Source: Druceiella hillmani (taxonomy: Eukaryota; Arthropoda; Insecta; Lepidoptera; Hepialidae). From it: a stretch of 64,000 bases of DNA. Positions within the stretch are counted from its first letter, which is position 1; the number at the start of each line of letters is the position of its first letter. Position numbers and translations under genes: made by a program. Of this stretch, positions 12,194-21,688 are shown piece after piece. The stretch covers positions 620,001-684,000 of the forward strand of contig JAYKKI010000139.1 of the NCBI GenBank assembly GCA_039881145.1, read 5' to 3'. The notes below the pieces were generated by a model that was given only the letters and a program-made list of their open reading frames with translations, was not told where the DNA came from and searched no databases.

Positions 12194-12242
<49 letters not shown>

Positions 12243-12257
12243 TTCATGCACTGGCCA

Positions 12258-12445
12258 TGAGAGGAAGAGAGAAAGAAAATGTGTGCGCGCACTGCTCTCT
12301 CTTGCTCCTACAGTGTGATACAGACAATAGGCTTGCACTGTGTCTTAGATATACGAAACATAACTAGCTATGAGAGAAAGAGAGAAAGAAAATGTGTGCT
12401 CGCACCTCTCTGTCTTGTTCCTACAGTAATATACGAAACGTAACT
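12258..12445. repeat. Imperfect tandem duplication of a GA/CT-rich segment
   Basis: Two copies of 'GAGAGAAAGAAAATGTGTGC' are each followed by a CGCAC, CTCTCT, 'TCCTACAGT' and 'ATATACGAAAC' series. The second copy is shorter. The GA-rich runs resemble GAGA-type tracts, but no promoter can be argued. Confidence 0.8.
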
Positions 12446-12887
12446 CTCTCTCCTTCTGTCTTCACTAACTTAATCTCCCTCTCAACTTCCGTTCGCCTCG
12501 CCCGATCACACTTTTCGTAACGCTCTCGTCACGCATTCACCAGCTTACTCCCCAAGTCAAGCGTGCGTAAAGAAGTTTTATTTCAAAAAAACAATAACTG
12601 CAAAGGGTAATGTCATTGTTATCGCAACTATCCGAATTTCGTTTAATATAATTTGTGACAGTATTTTCATGACGAATTCAAGTATCAATATTTGTCTGCC
12701 TTATATTTCTAGATATCTGTAATAGATTGTATCCGAAATATTCTCAATTATTTTAATTTACTTCTCTGCTTGATTGAGTTTTGTGTCATTTAAACTGACC
12801 TCATCCATTGTTAATTGAAGTCGTGCTCCAATTTTTTTGGGATCTCAAAACTCTATGAATTATATACTATGTGTATTACTAAAAACG
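12446..12887. other. No gene seen
   Basis: The segment continues CT-rich to about 12560 ('CTCTCTCTCCTTCTGTC', then 'CGTGCGTAAAGAAGTTTTA'), which may be the remainder of the element duplicated upstream. After that it is plain AT-rich sequence. Confidence 0.5.
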
Positions 12888-13145
12888 CTAATAGATGGCG
12901 ATGACAGTACCGATATTGTAATATCAACCAAGGCAGGGTCTTTTTTTATACATGACATCCAGACTACTTTTTAACACCATACCATACCATGTATGTTGTT
13001 TGAAGTTAGAAACTATTACCTCACCAAATTTCATCGAAATCCGTCGAGTATATTTAGCGTGATTGAAGAACAAATTAACACACAGATAGACAAAAACTCG
13101 AAAAACTGGTGTTCTGTTCGTTAATATTTTAATATATATAGATTG
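12888..13145. repeat. Transposon-derived tail ('CCAAATTTCATCGAAATCCG')
   Basis: The phrase 'CCAAATTTCATCGAAATCCG' followed by 'AGCGTGA', 'AACACACAGATAGAC' and an AT-rich end is typical of tails of widespread insect mobile elements. A weaker 'AAATCGGTTGAGTAGTTTT' version lies near 40.34 kb. No protein is encoded here. Confidence 0.5.
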
Positions 13146-13363
13146 CGTAGAAGCTAACTAAAACCAACTATAGTACGATCATTCATTACCTCAATGCACA
13201 AATAGAAAAGTGATCATTTGTGGAAAATGAAAAGTGAATCAAATTTTCTAAGTTAAGAACTTCATGACTCGTTTACATTGGTCTATTTTATCTTCTACAA
13301 CAAGTCAAGCCCACTTCATACACGTGCCATATTTTATACGTATTGTTTCCATAATACGACAAA

Positions 13364-13716
13364 AATGAAACCATTGCTTACATATCTACCCGAATGCTGC
13401 GTAACGTCCAGCAACGTTGATTAAAATGACATCACTTCCAACGAGACAAGAAAATCGACATTGGCCTCATGCATACTGCAATACTTTCACTCCACATGTA
13501 AAAACCTATTTGGCGAACTTTTCCTCGATTACACAAATGTATCAATTATAGCGTTATTTATTTGAGCAATCTTGATGCGAGACAATATCAGATCTATTAT
13601 CAACATTCTAATAAGAAATATAAACTCTCAAGTTATTATTCAAGAGAAGAACTTTATACAGTGCGTTGTATAAGATCGGTAACCAATTATTGAGTTTTTC
13701 TCCCTTGCGTTTTCTT
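13364..13716 (+). repeat. Dispersed repeat A, copy 1
   Basis: This segment aligns along its length with 56788-57095 in the same orientation. Shared landmarks are 'GAAACCATT', 'ATCTACCCG' or 'GTCTACCCG', 'CACTTCCAA', 'CATGCATACTGCAATACTTTC' or its variant, 'TTTGGCGAACTTTT', and 'AAGATCGGTAACCAATTATT' or its variant. Many substitutions and small indels mark it as old. It is noncoding as read. Confidence 0.75.
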
Positions 13717-13916
13717 ATTCATTGTTTCTTTTTTAATATGTATCTTTTTAATAAGTTCAGAAAAAGCTCAAACTAGGTAAGGAAACCTCGGTAGACGATC
13801 CAGACAAGCACTTAACTGATTTTTTACATTAATATACAAATCGAAATTCTTTACTCAACCAGGTATTGTTAATTAATAGATCAATAATCCTTAAATAAAA
13901 TGAAAAAAATGGTATA

Positions 13917-14171
13917 GTTTAAAAATATCGTCAAGAATATGGCTTAGAATATATTTTAAAAATATGGTCTAAAAAGAGACACTTAAAATATGCTCTAAAA
14001 ATAAGCTTAAATAATAAGATCTAAAAATATACCCTAAAAATATTGTCCAAAAATGTGTTTCAAAAATATGGTCCAAAAATGTGTTTCAAAAATATGGTCC
14101 AAAAATATATATCGAAAATATGGTCTGAAAATATGTTCTAAAAATATGCTCTAAAAATATGGTTTAGAAAC
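13917..14171. repeat. Degenerate minisatellite, about 14-bp unit
   Basis: About eighteen variants of an 'AAAAATATGGTCTA' unit follow one another. Inside, a 26-bp higher-order pair ('TGTGTTTCAAAAATATGGTC' repeated with its spacer at about 14055-14100) indicates a later duplication. Confidence 0.92.
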
Positions 14172-14399
14172 ATAAGAAATATCTTTTATTAATTTTATTC
14201 ACTAATTGTTCGGACTTCTGTTTTAATCTCTGAACAATTTTTTTCCTTTAATTTCAAGGAAATTTTAATTCTTGAAGCAGTGATCTCGAAATTATGTTAT
14301 TAAATTCGATCATTTGATTAATCGAAAACGATAAAAAACTGCAATTTTCTGATACTCCACAAGTTATGTTTTAGCAAGTGTATTTAAATATATATAGTG

Positions 14400-15010
14400 T
14401 ACGGGAGACAATTACGGTACACTTACATAATCTTAATTGCAAATACATCGTGTGATGATTCCGAAGAGAATGTTGTAAATCTATTTTTTTTAATTATTTT
14501 AAGTAGGCAGCATAATTTAGAAAACATATTTTAACAATAAACAAATAATTAAGGAATATTAAATTTATTAAGAACCACATATTTTTGAAATGCCTTTTAA
14601 TTACTTTAGGACGATACTGTACCAGATTGAAGTATTTGATAAGTAAAGTGAAAGATTTTCCACGCCAATAAGCAACAGCTTGTCTGCGTGGGAAATCTTA
14701 TAATGCGCCGAAAGAACGGGGCCTGGCTGTAGATCTCATCATACCGTTATCATTAGAGTAACACCTACCGAATGATCGTAGGATCATTTTTGTTTCGCGT
14801 GTATAGTGCCCATCGATAATTTTATATATTTCACGGATATTACATATTCTGGCTTCAGAAATTATAAAAGTGTAGTTTTACAATTATTTAAATATTTTAA
14901 ATATTATGTAAACCAAACGGAAAACATCAGTTTATGTGCCCAACTGCCTGAAGTATTTGTCAATATTTTTAGTATCAGAGGAAGCGATATCATTATTTAT
15001 TTATTTAAGA
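14400..15010 (+). repeat. Dispersed repeat B, copy 1
   Basis: It aligns with 58690-59235 in the same orientation. Shared landmarks include 'AATTGCAAATAC' or 'AATTGTAAATAC', 'TGTTGTAAATCTATTTTTTT', 'AGCTTGTCT', 'GGGCCTGGCTGTA' or 'AGGCCTGGCTGTA', 'TATTTCACGGA' and 'GAAAACATCAGT'. The small open frame inside it (14806-15021) is not supported because the second copy does not keep it open. Confidence 0.75.
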
Positions 15011-15764
15011 TTAGAAAATAAACATTTAATTTTCCTATAAACCGTTAAGAAAACGATTCAAAAATTATTTCAGGCTTAAATATTTGTATAAACCTGACAG
15101 TTATTTGAAATTCTATATTATTTTCAGTTTTGATATTCAACGTAAATCTTATTTGTTTTTACGTTTTTCTATTACATACAAAAATATGGAGTGTAATTTA
15201 ATCACTCGATGCATGGATTTTAAGAACGTAAGTATTCCTGATTATTTATGTACTCGAGGAGCTGACCGGCGCGCTAATCATAAATGACGTACACGCCCGA
15301 TATTTTATCCTTATTTTAAAGTGTGAGAGTTTAAGAGAACTGATCACAGTAGGTTGGGTTTGTATATGCTTGTATGTGATATAAAAGTAATAACACGCCT
15401 TTGCCGATAGAAATAAAATTAATGTTTTCTTTCAGGTGAATATTCAATAAGGTGAATACGTATATTGAACATTAAAAAATTGAAAAGATCTTTGAAACGA
15501 AAATATTTCCAAGAAGTAAGATTTCTGTCCCGGGCGTGTAGGTCGAGGAATACATATCGTAATTCTTTTTTATCATAAAATCATATCCGTTACTATATTA
15601 CTAATTTTATTTAGTTATTTTTATGGTTCCGCACCTGATAAGAAAAACTTGTGGAGTACGAGCAGAACTCACCCTAAGAGCGTCCCATATACTTTTAGGC
15701 AGAAATAACGAGTAAGGGTAGGGAGTGTCTATTGAATAAGTAACAAACATTAATTTTACACAAT

Positions 15765-15767
<3 letters not shown>
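15011..15767. other. No gene established; weak exon-like block at 15128-15227
   Basis: A pyrimidine-AG tract ('TATATTATTTTCAG') precedes 100 bp of open sequence that ends in AAC|GTAAGT at 15227-15228. It fits an internal exon formally but no homology is recognised. The rest is AT-rich. Confidence 0.2.
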
Positions 15768-15810
<43 letters not shown>

Positions 15811-15811
15811 T

Positions 15812-15845
<34 letters not shown>
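15768..15845. repeat. (TA)n microsatellite
   Basis: TA run with a central 'TGTATA...TTTACATA' interruption, giving a roughly symmetric palindromic array. Confidence 0.97.
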
Positions 15846-15849
<4 letters not shown>

Positions 15850-15883
15850 AAATAGTGTGCGAGCAAAAGACTCCAACTTAAAA

Positions 15884-16215
15884 ATGAACAGAGAGACAAA
15901 CGGACTTTGCAGAACTAGGGTTTATCGTTTGACTACGGAACCCTAAAAGCAAATTTTTTAGAAGATTGTTTATATAATTTTAGTATATTTCATACTAAAA
16001 AATTTGCAATTTAAATTTGTTCTACCCACTTATTTGGAAACTACTAAAACTAATATTATCAAAACAACAAGTTTTTAGAAGTAACTATTGTTGGAAAACT
16101 AAACAGATGTCATAATTTTTTGAAATATTTACGATAATCCAATGAAGTAATTTCACTTTGAATTACGGAATCTTCGAGGCGCAGGCCAGACCGCAACTTG
16201 ACCGGTTTTTTCATA
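15884..16215. repeat. Dispersed repeat with 'TACGGAACCCTAAAA' and 'CTTGACCGG' ends
   Basis: 'GACAAACGGACTTTGCAG' and 'AGGGTTTATCGTTTGACT' precede 'CTACGGAACCCTAAAA'. About 240 bp later comes 'CAGACCGCAACTTGACCGG' with a T run. From general knowledge these two blocks belong to one very common lepidopteran repeat. Here they are separated by AT-rich sequence, either part of a long variant or an insertion. Confidence 0.55.
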
Positions 16216-17012
16216 TTCATTAAAAATATATATTTACGATAACAAATGATACCACGGCAGGAACCTTGATACCTACGCATAGCCGTTGATATGACAGCTA
16301 TTCGCTATCATAAATTACATCACTTCATTAAGTTCTAGTATAAATTAATGGGGCCAATTTGTTCTACTTATTGCAAGATCGAAAACGGCATTAAAAACAC
16401 TAACTTTCCTAAATAATTATCTTGCAAGGCGGTGAGAGTAAAAGAGGCCAAGTTACGTATATCTATGGATGATGTTTTCCTAAGCTTTTTTGTTACATTA
16501 TTTAAATTTTGTAATTTTTTCAGTTAGTTTTATTTTATCTAAACAACGCAATGTGCCCAAGTATAGACATATAAATGGATAAGACCGAAAAATAATAAAT
16601 ACTGTAATTTATTACTTCTTTTAAATGGACCGACTCAATTTCTAAAACCTTAAACATACGAAAAAATTAAAATTTCATAATTTGTAAATAAAAACTATAT
16701 TTAAAAATATGATCATATTTAGTACTCACTGTTGTGCTGCGTAGTAATCCTATAATTAAACTATTAAAATAATAATCAAACTAAACACAATTTTAACAAT
16801 GCGCAGAATACACACATTGAACTTTCCTCGTAGTATATTTAATTTATACATACACAGTACTAATGTTGCATAACACGTCACCCTTATACCTACATATATA
16901 CTACTATTACCTATCCAAAAAGCGGCAAACGCGTTCATAATAGAGTCAGATGTATACAATGTGTTGGTGTATTTATGTATATACGTGGACCAGCTAGTGC
17001 CAGAGCAATATA
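16216..17012. other. AT-rich sequence, nothing recognised
   Basis: No coding, RNA or repeat signal beyond base composition. The minus-strand open frame entering from 17091 is driven by the neighbouring dinucleotide repeat. Confidence 0.55.
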
Positions 17013-17082
17013 TATTTACATACACACACACACACACAAATATATGTATATATATATGTATATATATATATATATATGTATG

Positions 17083-17130
<48 letters not shown>
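17013..17130. repeat. (CA)n-(TA)n compound microsatellite
   Basis: About eight CA units are followed by an interrupted (TA)n run of about 90 bp with GTATA and ACATA variants. Confidence 0.95.
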
Positions 17131-17131
<1 letters not shown>

Positions 17132-17879
17132 GATAAATAAATATCTTAAGTAAAAGTTGAATTCGCGTCACGAGACATCCACTTATACTTATGCGTAGGG
17201 GGCGGATTTCGCAAATAGGCGAAAATTGGTATTTGGTTTCGCAAAATACTCAATAACTACCAAAGGTAGACGTTATATTAAAATACCAGGGCATAGAATG
17301 GCCTTTGTACTATGTTACTGTGCGACATTTTTTTTAAATTATGTTTCAAACTTAAAAAAAAATAATCTCAAATTAACCTCGTTTACCAAAAAGGCTCTTC
17401 GCTGTTTCGCATATTCAAATAATATTATAAAAATACATCGATTTTCAGTTCACTGTGTCTAGTTTTAATTAATGTAGCTACGTTCTTGTATATGGATTTA
17501 ACTATGACATAAATATGAACCCTTTGGTATTAGGTCAAATTTGCCGAATTTTTACGGCACTCCGCGCGCGAATTTTCCATACTAGCTTCTATGAAAACAA
17601 AAACGATTATTATCTACGGCGCTCACGCATATTTTGAATTCAGTACCGTTTGCGCTTGCAAACAGTTAGGACGTGGGATCCGGTCGCTCTTCGTCAACCT
17701 GTGCCAAAGATTTATAACGCGTACACGGCTTGTACACAGTATAAGTTTTATGTTGTATGTTACGATAAAATGCAAATTACGTATAAATGATTATTACATA
17801 ATACTTCTATGATACATTCTAAATGCATAATGTTTTGTAAATTAGTGGATATATTTGTTTATATTCTGTATATTTTCAG
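17131..17879 (+). promoter_or_regulatory. Possible 5' region of the Mutator/YqaJ-like relic
   Basis: The stretch upstream of the first coding exon contains CpG-bearing patches unlike the flanking DNA, for example 'CGGCACTCCGCGCGCG' near 17555 and 'GGGATCCGGTCGCTCTTCG' near 17675. A pyrimidine-AG at about 17865-17879 ('TATATTTTCAG') sits six bases before the ATG at 17886, which suggests a 5'-UTR intron. No TATA box or terminal inverted repeat could be assigned. Open frames at 17226-17462 and 17591-17812 have no recognisable product. Confidence 0.3.
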
Positions 17880-17885
17880 ATATTA

Positions 17886-17971
17886 ATGGGAAAACGTAAA
17901 ATTTCCTACAGGCGTCCGGTATTGGGAGCAAAAATGAAAAAAAGAAATTTATTACGTGCCCTAAACAAAAG
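17886..17971 (+). pseudogene. Mutator/YqaJ relic, exon 1 (basic N-terminus)
   Basis: The ATG lies in 'ATTAATGG'. It opens 28 codons starting MGKRKISYRRPVLGAKMKKR, very rich in Lys and Arg and suited to nuclear localisation. The exon ends AAAAG|GTTTGT at 17971/17972 after the second base of a codon. The acceptor of exon 2 supplies the third base, giving an Arg codon. Without splicing the frame meets TAA within a few codons. Confidence 0.6.
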
Positions 17972-18655
17972 GTTTGTAGAAATTTTATAATAGAGAATTA
18001 TAAAGAATTATTAAATATACTCGTATTTTAGAAGTAATAAATCGGTATTTGGACTTTACTGAGTATTAGGGAGATACATTTTATAATTTCATTGTATACG
18101 TAAAGATGTATATTTTTTTTAAATATTAAAGGTTTAAGTTTTTTAGATGTATCTGTGCGTTCAATATCGTATTTTATTGAATATTGTAATGATTCTCTTT
18201 TAGTATTTTATCAACATTTTAAAAACAAAATACTTGCTACTCTGTGTTTGTTTGTGTGCATTTTACAGCCATTTATCGTGGGAACGCTGATTTAGAAAGA
18301 TGATATAAAATTTTACATGTTTATAGCTTCTGGTAAACGCAGACGTAAAACATAAAACTATAACTCAGGCTGATTTGTAGAGAGAGGGGGCAATTTATGG
18401 GGTTTTTATCGTACTCATTATGTGGGATATAAAATGAATGTCGGTAAAATAGGGGTTCAAAAATATTAATATTTTTGAAAAAATTGCAAATTTTTGTTTA
18501 AACGTCGAGAAATTATTATTTGACTACTAGAAAATTATTCTATTTTTAATTTTGTAATTTTTTATTAGTTTTTTATTATTGACATTGAGTTGCAAATTTT
18601 TCGGATGCAATTCTATTCTATCATTAAAAGAAAATAATCGTCGTAATTGTTGCAG

Positions 18656-18737
18656 GAACCATACTGTAGACGAAATTGAAAATAATGTTGCAGGGGGCAA
18701 CATTGAAAGAGAAGGGGTATGTACTAGGGCAGAAAAT
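18656..18737 (+). pseudogene. Mutator/YqaJ relic, exon 2
   Basis: The acceptor is 'GTAATTGTTGCAG|G' at 18655/18656. The exon encodes 27 residues after the split codon (Asn, Glu and Val rich, ending GVCTRAEN). It ends at the consensus donor AAAAT|GTAAGT at 18737/18738 in phase 0, matching exon 3. Phase agreement at both junctions is the main support. Confidence 0.6.
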
Positions 18738-18870
18738 GTAAGTCTGATATAATATTCCTGAGGTAACTGAAAATGTTTTCCACCAATCTGATTAAACCTA
18801 TTAATTCCACATGATAGTTCCAGGACTAAGCATATAATGAACCATAGTATAATCTTATGTATTAATTTAC

Positions 18871-18872
18871 AA

Positions 18873-18933
<61 letters not shown>

Positions 18934-18948
18934 TGTGTGTATGTGTGC
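18871..18948. repeat. (TA)n-(TG)n microsatellite inside intron 2
   Basis: A long TA run ends in 'GCGTGTGTGTATGTGTGC'. It lies wholly within the 413-bp second intron of the Mutator/YqaJ-like relic. Confidence 0.97.
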
Positions 18949-19150
18949 TGTTTCCGGTTTGGTATTTTGGCCGTAATTCCAACTCTGTTTGTAACGTGTC
19001 TATTTCAATTCGACAACGTTGAAATTCGTAACATTTAAATTCAACTATTTTAAAAATGATTAACTGAGCTATTGATTGCACACCTAATCACAATTTTTTC
19101 ATGCGTAAACTTAGAGATTTCTCACAAGTAACTTTACAATTAGTTTGCAG

Positions 19151-21518
19151 ATACCTTTAAATCTCATTCTTGAAATGGAAGAGGAAACAGCAGGAAATGG
19201 TATTGTGATTGAAGGCAGGAGAATAGTTAATTTTATGCATTTTTTCAATCTTATGAAAAACATTTCTACACACGGAAATATGGATTGTAATTTAGGTTAT
19301 ATTCAAATCATTTCAGAAGTCGTGTTGGACTAATTTCAAATTCCGTTTTGATATGTCGCATGTGTGGAGAGAAATTCATTTTGAGTACGGATGAAATGAA
19401 AGGTATTGGTATAGACATAAATCACGCTACTGTATCTAGTATTATGTCGGTAGGTTCTGGTCATGCTCATCTACAAACTATTACTGCTGCTTTAGAAATT
19501 CCGGCTATATGTGCAAAATTGTATGTATCTGTACACGACACTGTGTGTGAGTGGTGGGAGAAGACCGCGGCACATTGTATGTCAGAAGCTGCCAAGCAAG
19601 AATCGAATTATGCAATATCTATTGGTAATGTTAATAAGCATGGAACACCTATGATCACAGTGGTTGCTGACGGATTTGGTCAAAAAGGTCATATCGAACC
19701 AACTATTCCGCTTTATCCGGTGCAGCTGTTATTGTAGGTCATAAATTTGGAAAGGTTTTATATTTGGGAATAAAAAATAAATATTGCATGATTTGTGCTC
19801 GTTCTGCTAATAAGAATGTGGAGCCTCTAGAGCATTTTTGCTATAAAAACTATTCAGGTTCATCTACCGCGATGGAATCTACTATAATTTTGGAGGGGTT
19901 TAAAAGTTCTCTTAAAGAATACGGTCTCATATATGAAAAAATAATAGCTGACGGAGATTCCAGTACATATAAAAAAATTCTTGATTCGCGACCATATGGT
20001 GATTTTATTGTTGAAAAAATTGAATGTAAAAACCATCTATTACGAAATTACTGTAAGGCATTATTAAATATTTCAACCAATACGCAATATCCTAGTGAAC
20101 TACGTAAATTTGTAAAAGATCGGTATTTACGTTTAAGAAAGAGTGTAGAATGTGCAATCAGATATTGGGGTGAGCAAAATTTACAACTTCACGAAAAAAT
20201 TTCACAACTTGCTGAAGATATCCTGAACGGTCCACATCACGTATTTGGTAACCATGTAAATTGTGCCTCTTATTTTTGTTCACAAGAAAGTAGACGCGTT
20301 AATGAAGTAAATTTAGTTAATAACTTGAAAGTATCAGGTGTACTAACAAAATTAGAAGATTTAAGTAGTAAATTGTCTCGACAATCTCGTAGTTTAATTT
20401 ATAATGTAACGAGTAATATAGTAGAAAGCTATAATTCTCAGGTTGCCAAATTCGTAGGAGGTAAAAGAATAAATTATTCTCTTCGACGTTCTTATGGCGG
20501 GCGATGTGCTGGTGGTCTTGTGTCTTTTAATACGGGAGCACTTCATTCCGTTACTCATGAAGTTATATTCGGCATAAAAGCCAATTCTTTAATATCGCGA
20601 GTGGAGAAATCTAGATTACACAAAGTTGACAAAAATATTAAAAAGAAGAAATTTACTCACACTACCTCTGTATCTAACGATCCCCACTATGGGCCACAAT
20701 GCCAACAACCTGACTTGAGCTCTGAATGTTTTGAACAGGCGAAGTCAGATTTTATGGCTAAATTGTCGTTTACAGATCTCCAGCGCCAGCAACTAGAGAG
20801 GAATACGATTTTGCAGAGTAGTAGTGGTGACTGGTTGAGCATACGTAGAAAGCTTTTAACGTCTTCGTGGTTCGGGAAGGTTTGTAAGAGAGGAAAGGCT
20901 ACCAGTTGTGCGCCTCTAGTTAAATCCATACTTTATGGCAAATGTTTGAATAATATTCCATCCATTAGGTATGGTAAAGATGACAAACAAATCGCAATTA
21001 GACAATTAAGTGTCCAAGAAGATAAAATAATCGAGAAGTGCGGTTTGTTCATAGATGGCACATATTATTTTCTGGGAGCATCGCCAGACGGTAAATACGC
21101 ATAAGGAATTGTGGAGGTTAAATGTCCTTTCATTTTTTCCAAACTTGAGGTAGTTGATGCCATGAAAAAACACTCTTTTTGGAAATTAGATAAAGAAAAC
21201 AATTTCATAATTAATAAAAACCATGACTGGTATTTTCAAATTCAAGGACAGTTGCATATTACCAAAAGTCACATTTGCCTGTTTGCCGTCTGGATTGGCG
21301 AGAGGACACCACTTAAAGTCTATCGGATTGAAAGAGACGACCAATTTTGGAAAGATAAAATGGAACAAAAGCTGATCGAATTTTATAATAATTGTTTACT
21401 TCCAGAATTGGTAGATCCGCGCATCCCAAGGTCTATGGATATTCGGAATCCTCCATATATCTTACGATCTACTCTTTTCTTCCATAGCATGGAAGAAAAG
21501 AGTAAACAAACATGTTAG
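19151..21518 (+). pseudogene. Mutator/YqaJ relic, exon 3 (both catalytic domains)
   Basis: After the acceptor 'AATTAGTTTGCAG' the frame reads 'GRRIVNFMHFFNLMKNIS' and stops at 19331-19333. Shifted by one from about 19320 it resumes with 'CRMCGEKFILSTDE', a Cys pair typical of the family, and 'VVADG'. A second shift near 19690 restores 'YRTNYSALSGAAVIVGHKFG' and 'GIKNKYCMICARS'. Then 'IADGDSSTYKKI', 'ECKNHLLRNYC' and 'VESYNSQVAKFVGGKRINYS' complete the transposase part. The YqaJ part has 'SSWFGKVCKRGKATSC', 'GASPDG' (Asp codon 21087-21089) and 'VEVKCPF' (Glu 21114, Lys 21120), the usual metal-binding and E-x-K positions. The TAA at 21102 falls between them. Most length is otherwise open, so inactivation is not ancient. 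Confidence 0.9.
21471..21503. terminator. Perfect 15-bp-arm hairpin at the 3' end of the relic
   Basis: 'ACTCTTTTCTTCCAT', a three-base loop AGC, and 'ATGGAAGAAAAGAGT' form a perfect inverted repeat exactly where the family's C-terminus is expected to end. The last 16 or so codons of the open frame are produced by the hairpin. It could be a 3'-end RNA structure or a mutational foldback; no function is shown. Confidence 0.9.
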
Positions 21519-21608
21519 ATGAGGCCGACTGATGATAGTTTAAGTTCTTTTTAGATGTCTTTGATTGTATTCTGCGTTATTTTTTATCTATGATAACGGT
21601 TTGGGTTT

Positions 21609-21611
<3 letters not shown>

Positions 21612-21683
<72 letters not shown>

Positions 21684-21688
21684 AGTGT
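21612..21688. repeat. (TA)n-(TG)n microsatellite
   Basis: About 27 TA units run into about ten TG units, about 95 bp after the relic's last stop. It has the same TA-then-TG polarity as the array in intron 2. Confidence 0.97.

Larger units (their letters stand above)
17886..21518 (+). pseudogene. Broken three-exon gene: Mutator-like transposase domain plus YqaJ exonuclease domain
   Basis: This is the one large protein relic. Joined in phase, exons 17886-17971, 18656-18737 and 19151 to about 21470 would encode roughly 800 residues: a basic N-terminus, a Mutator-like (DDE-type) transposase domain, and a C-terminal YqaJ-type lambda-exonuclease-like domain. Insect genomes carry many uncharacterised proteins of this architecture. 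Introns of 684 and 413 bp have GT-AG ends and matching phases (2, then 0), so this is not a processed copy. Lesions: a frameshift near 19320, another near 19690, and an in-frame TAA at 21102-21104 between the two nuclease motifs. The Trp usual after ADG near 19678 is not seen. Whether the locus is a transposon or a once-domesticated gene is open; I saw no terminal inverted repeats. Confidence 0.9.

Noticed and set aside
12065..12367. Overlapping open frames on both strands rich in Tyr-Ile
   Set aside because: Encoded by the (TA)n arrays and the inverted repeat. The same kind of artefact occurs at 16756-17091, 38005-38238, 45271-45534, 54080-54330 and 60263-60517.
15128..15227. Internal exon with acceptor and GTAAGT donor
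   Set aside because: Formally consistent, but unsupported by homology or partner exons. Such AG...GTAAGT pairs are frequent in AT-rich sequence.
18527..19081. 184-codon open frame on the minus strand
   Set aside because: It runs antisense to exon 2 and through the intronic (TA)n array, which supplies its long Tyr-Ile tract. No motif.
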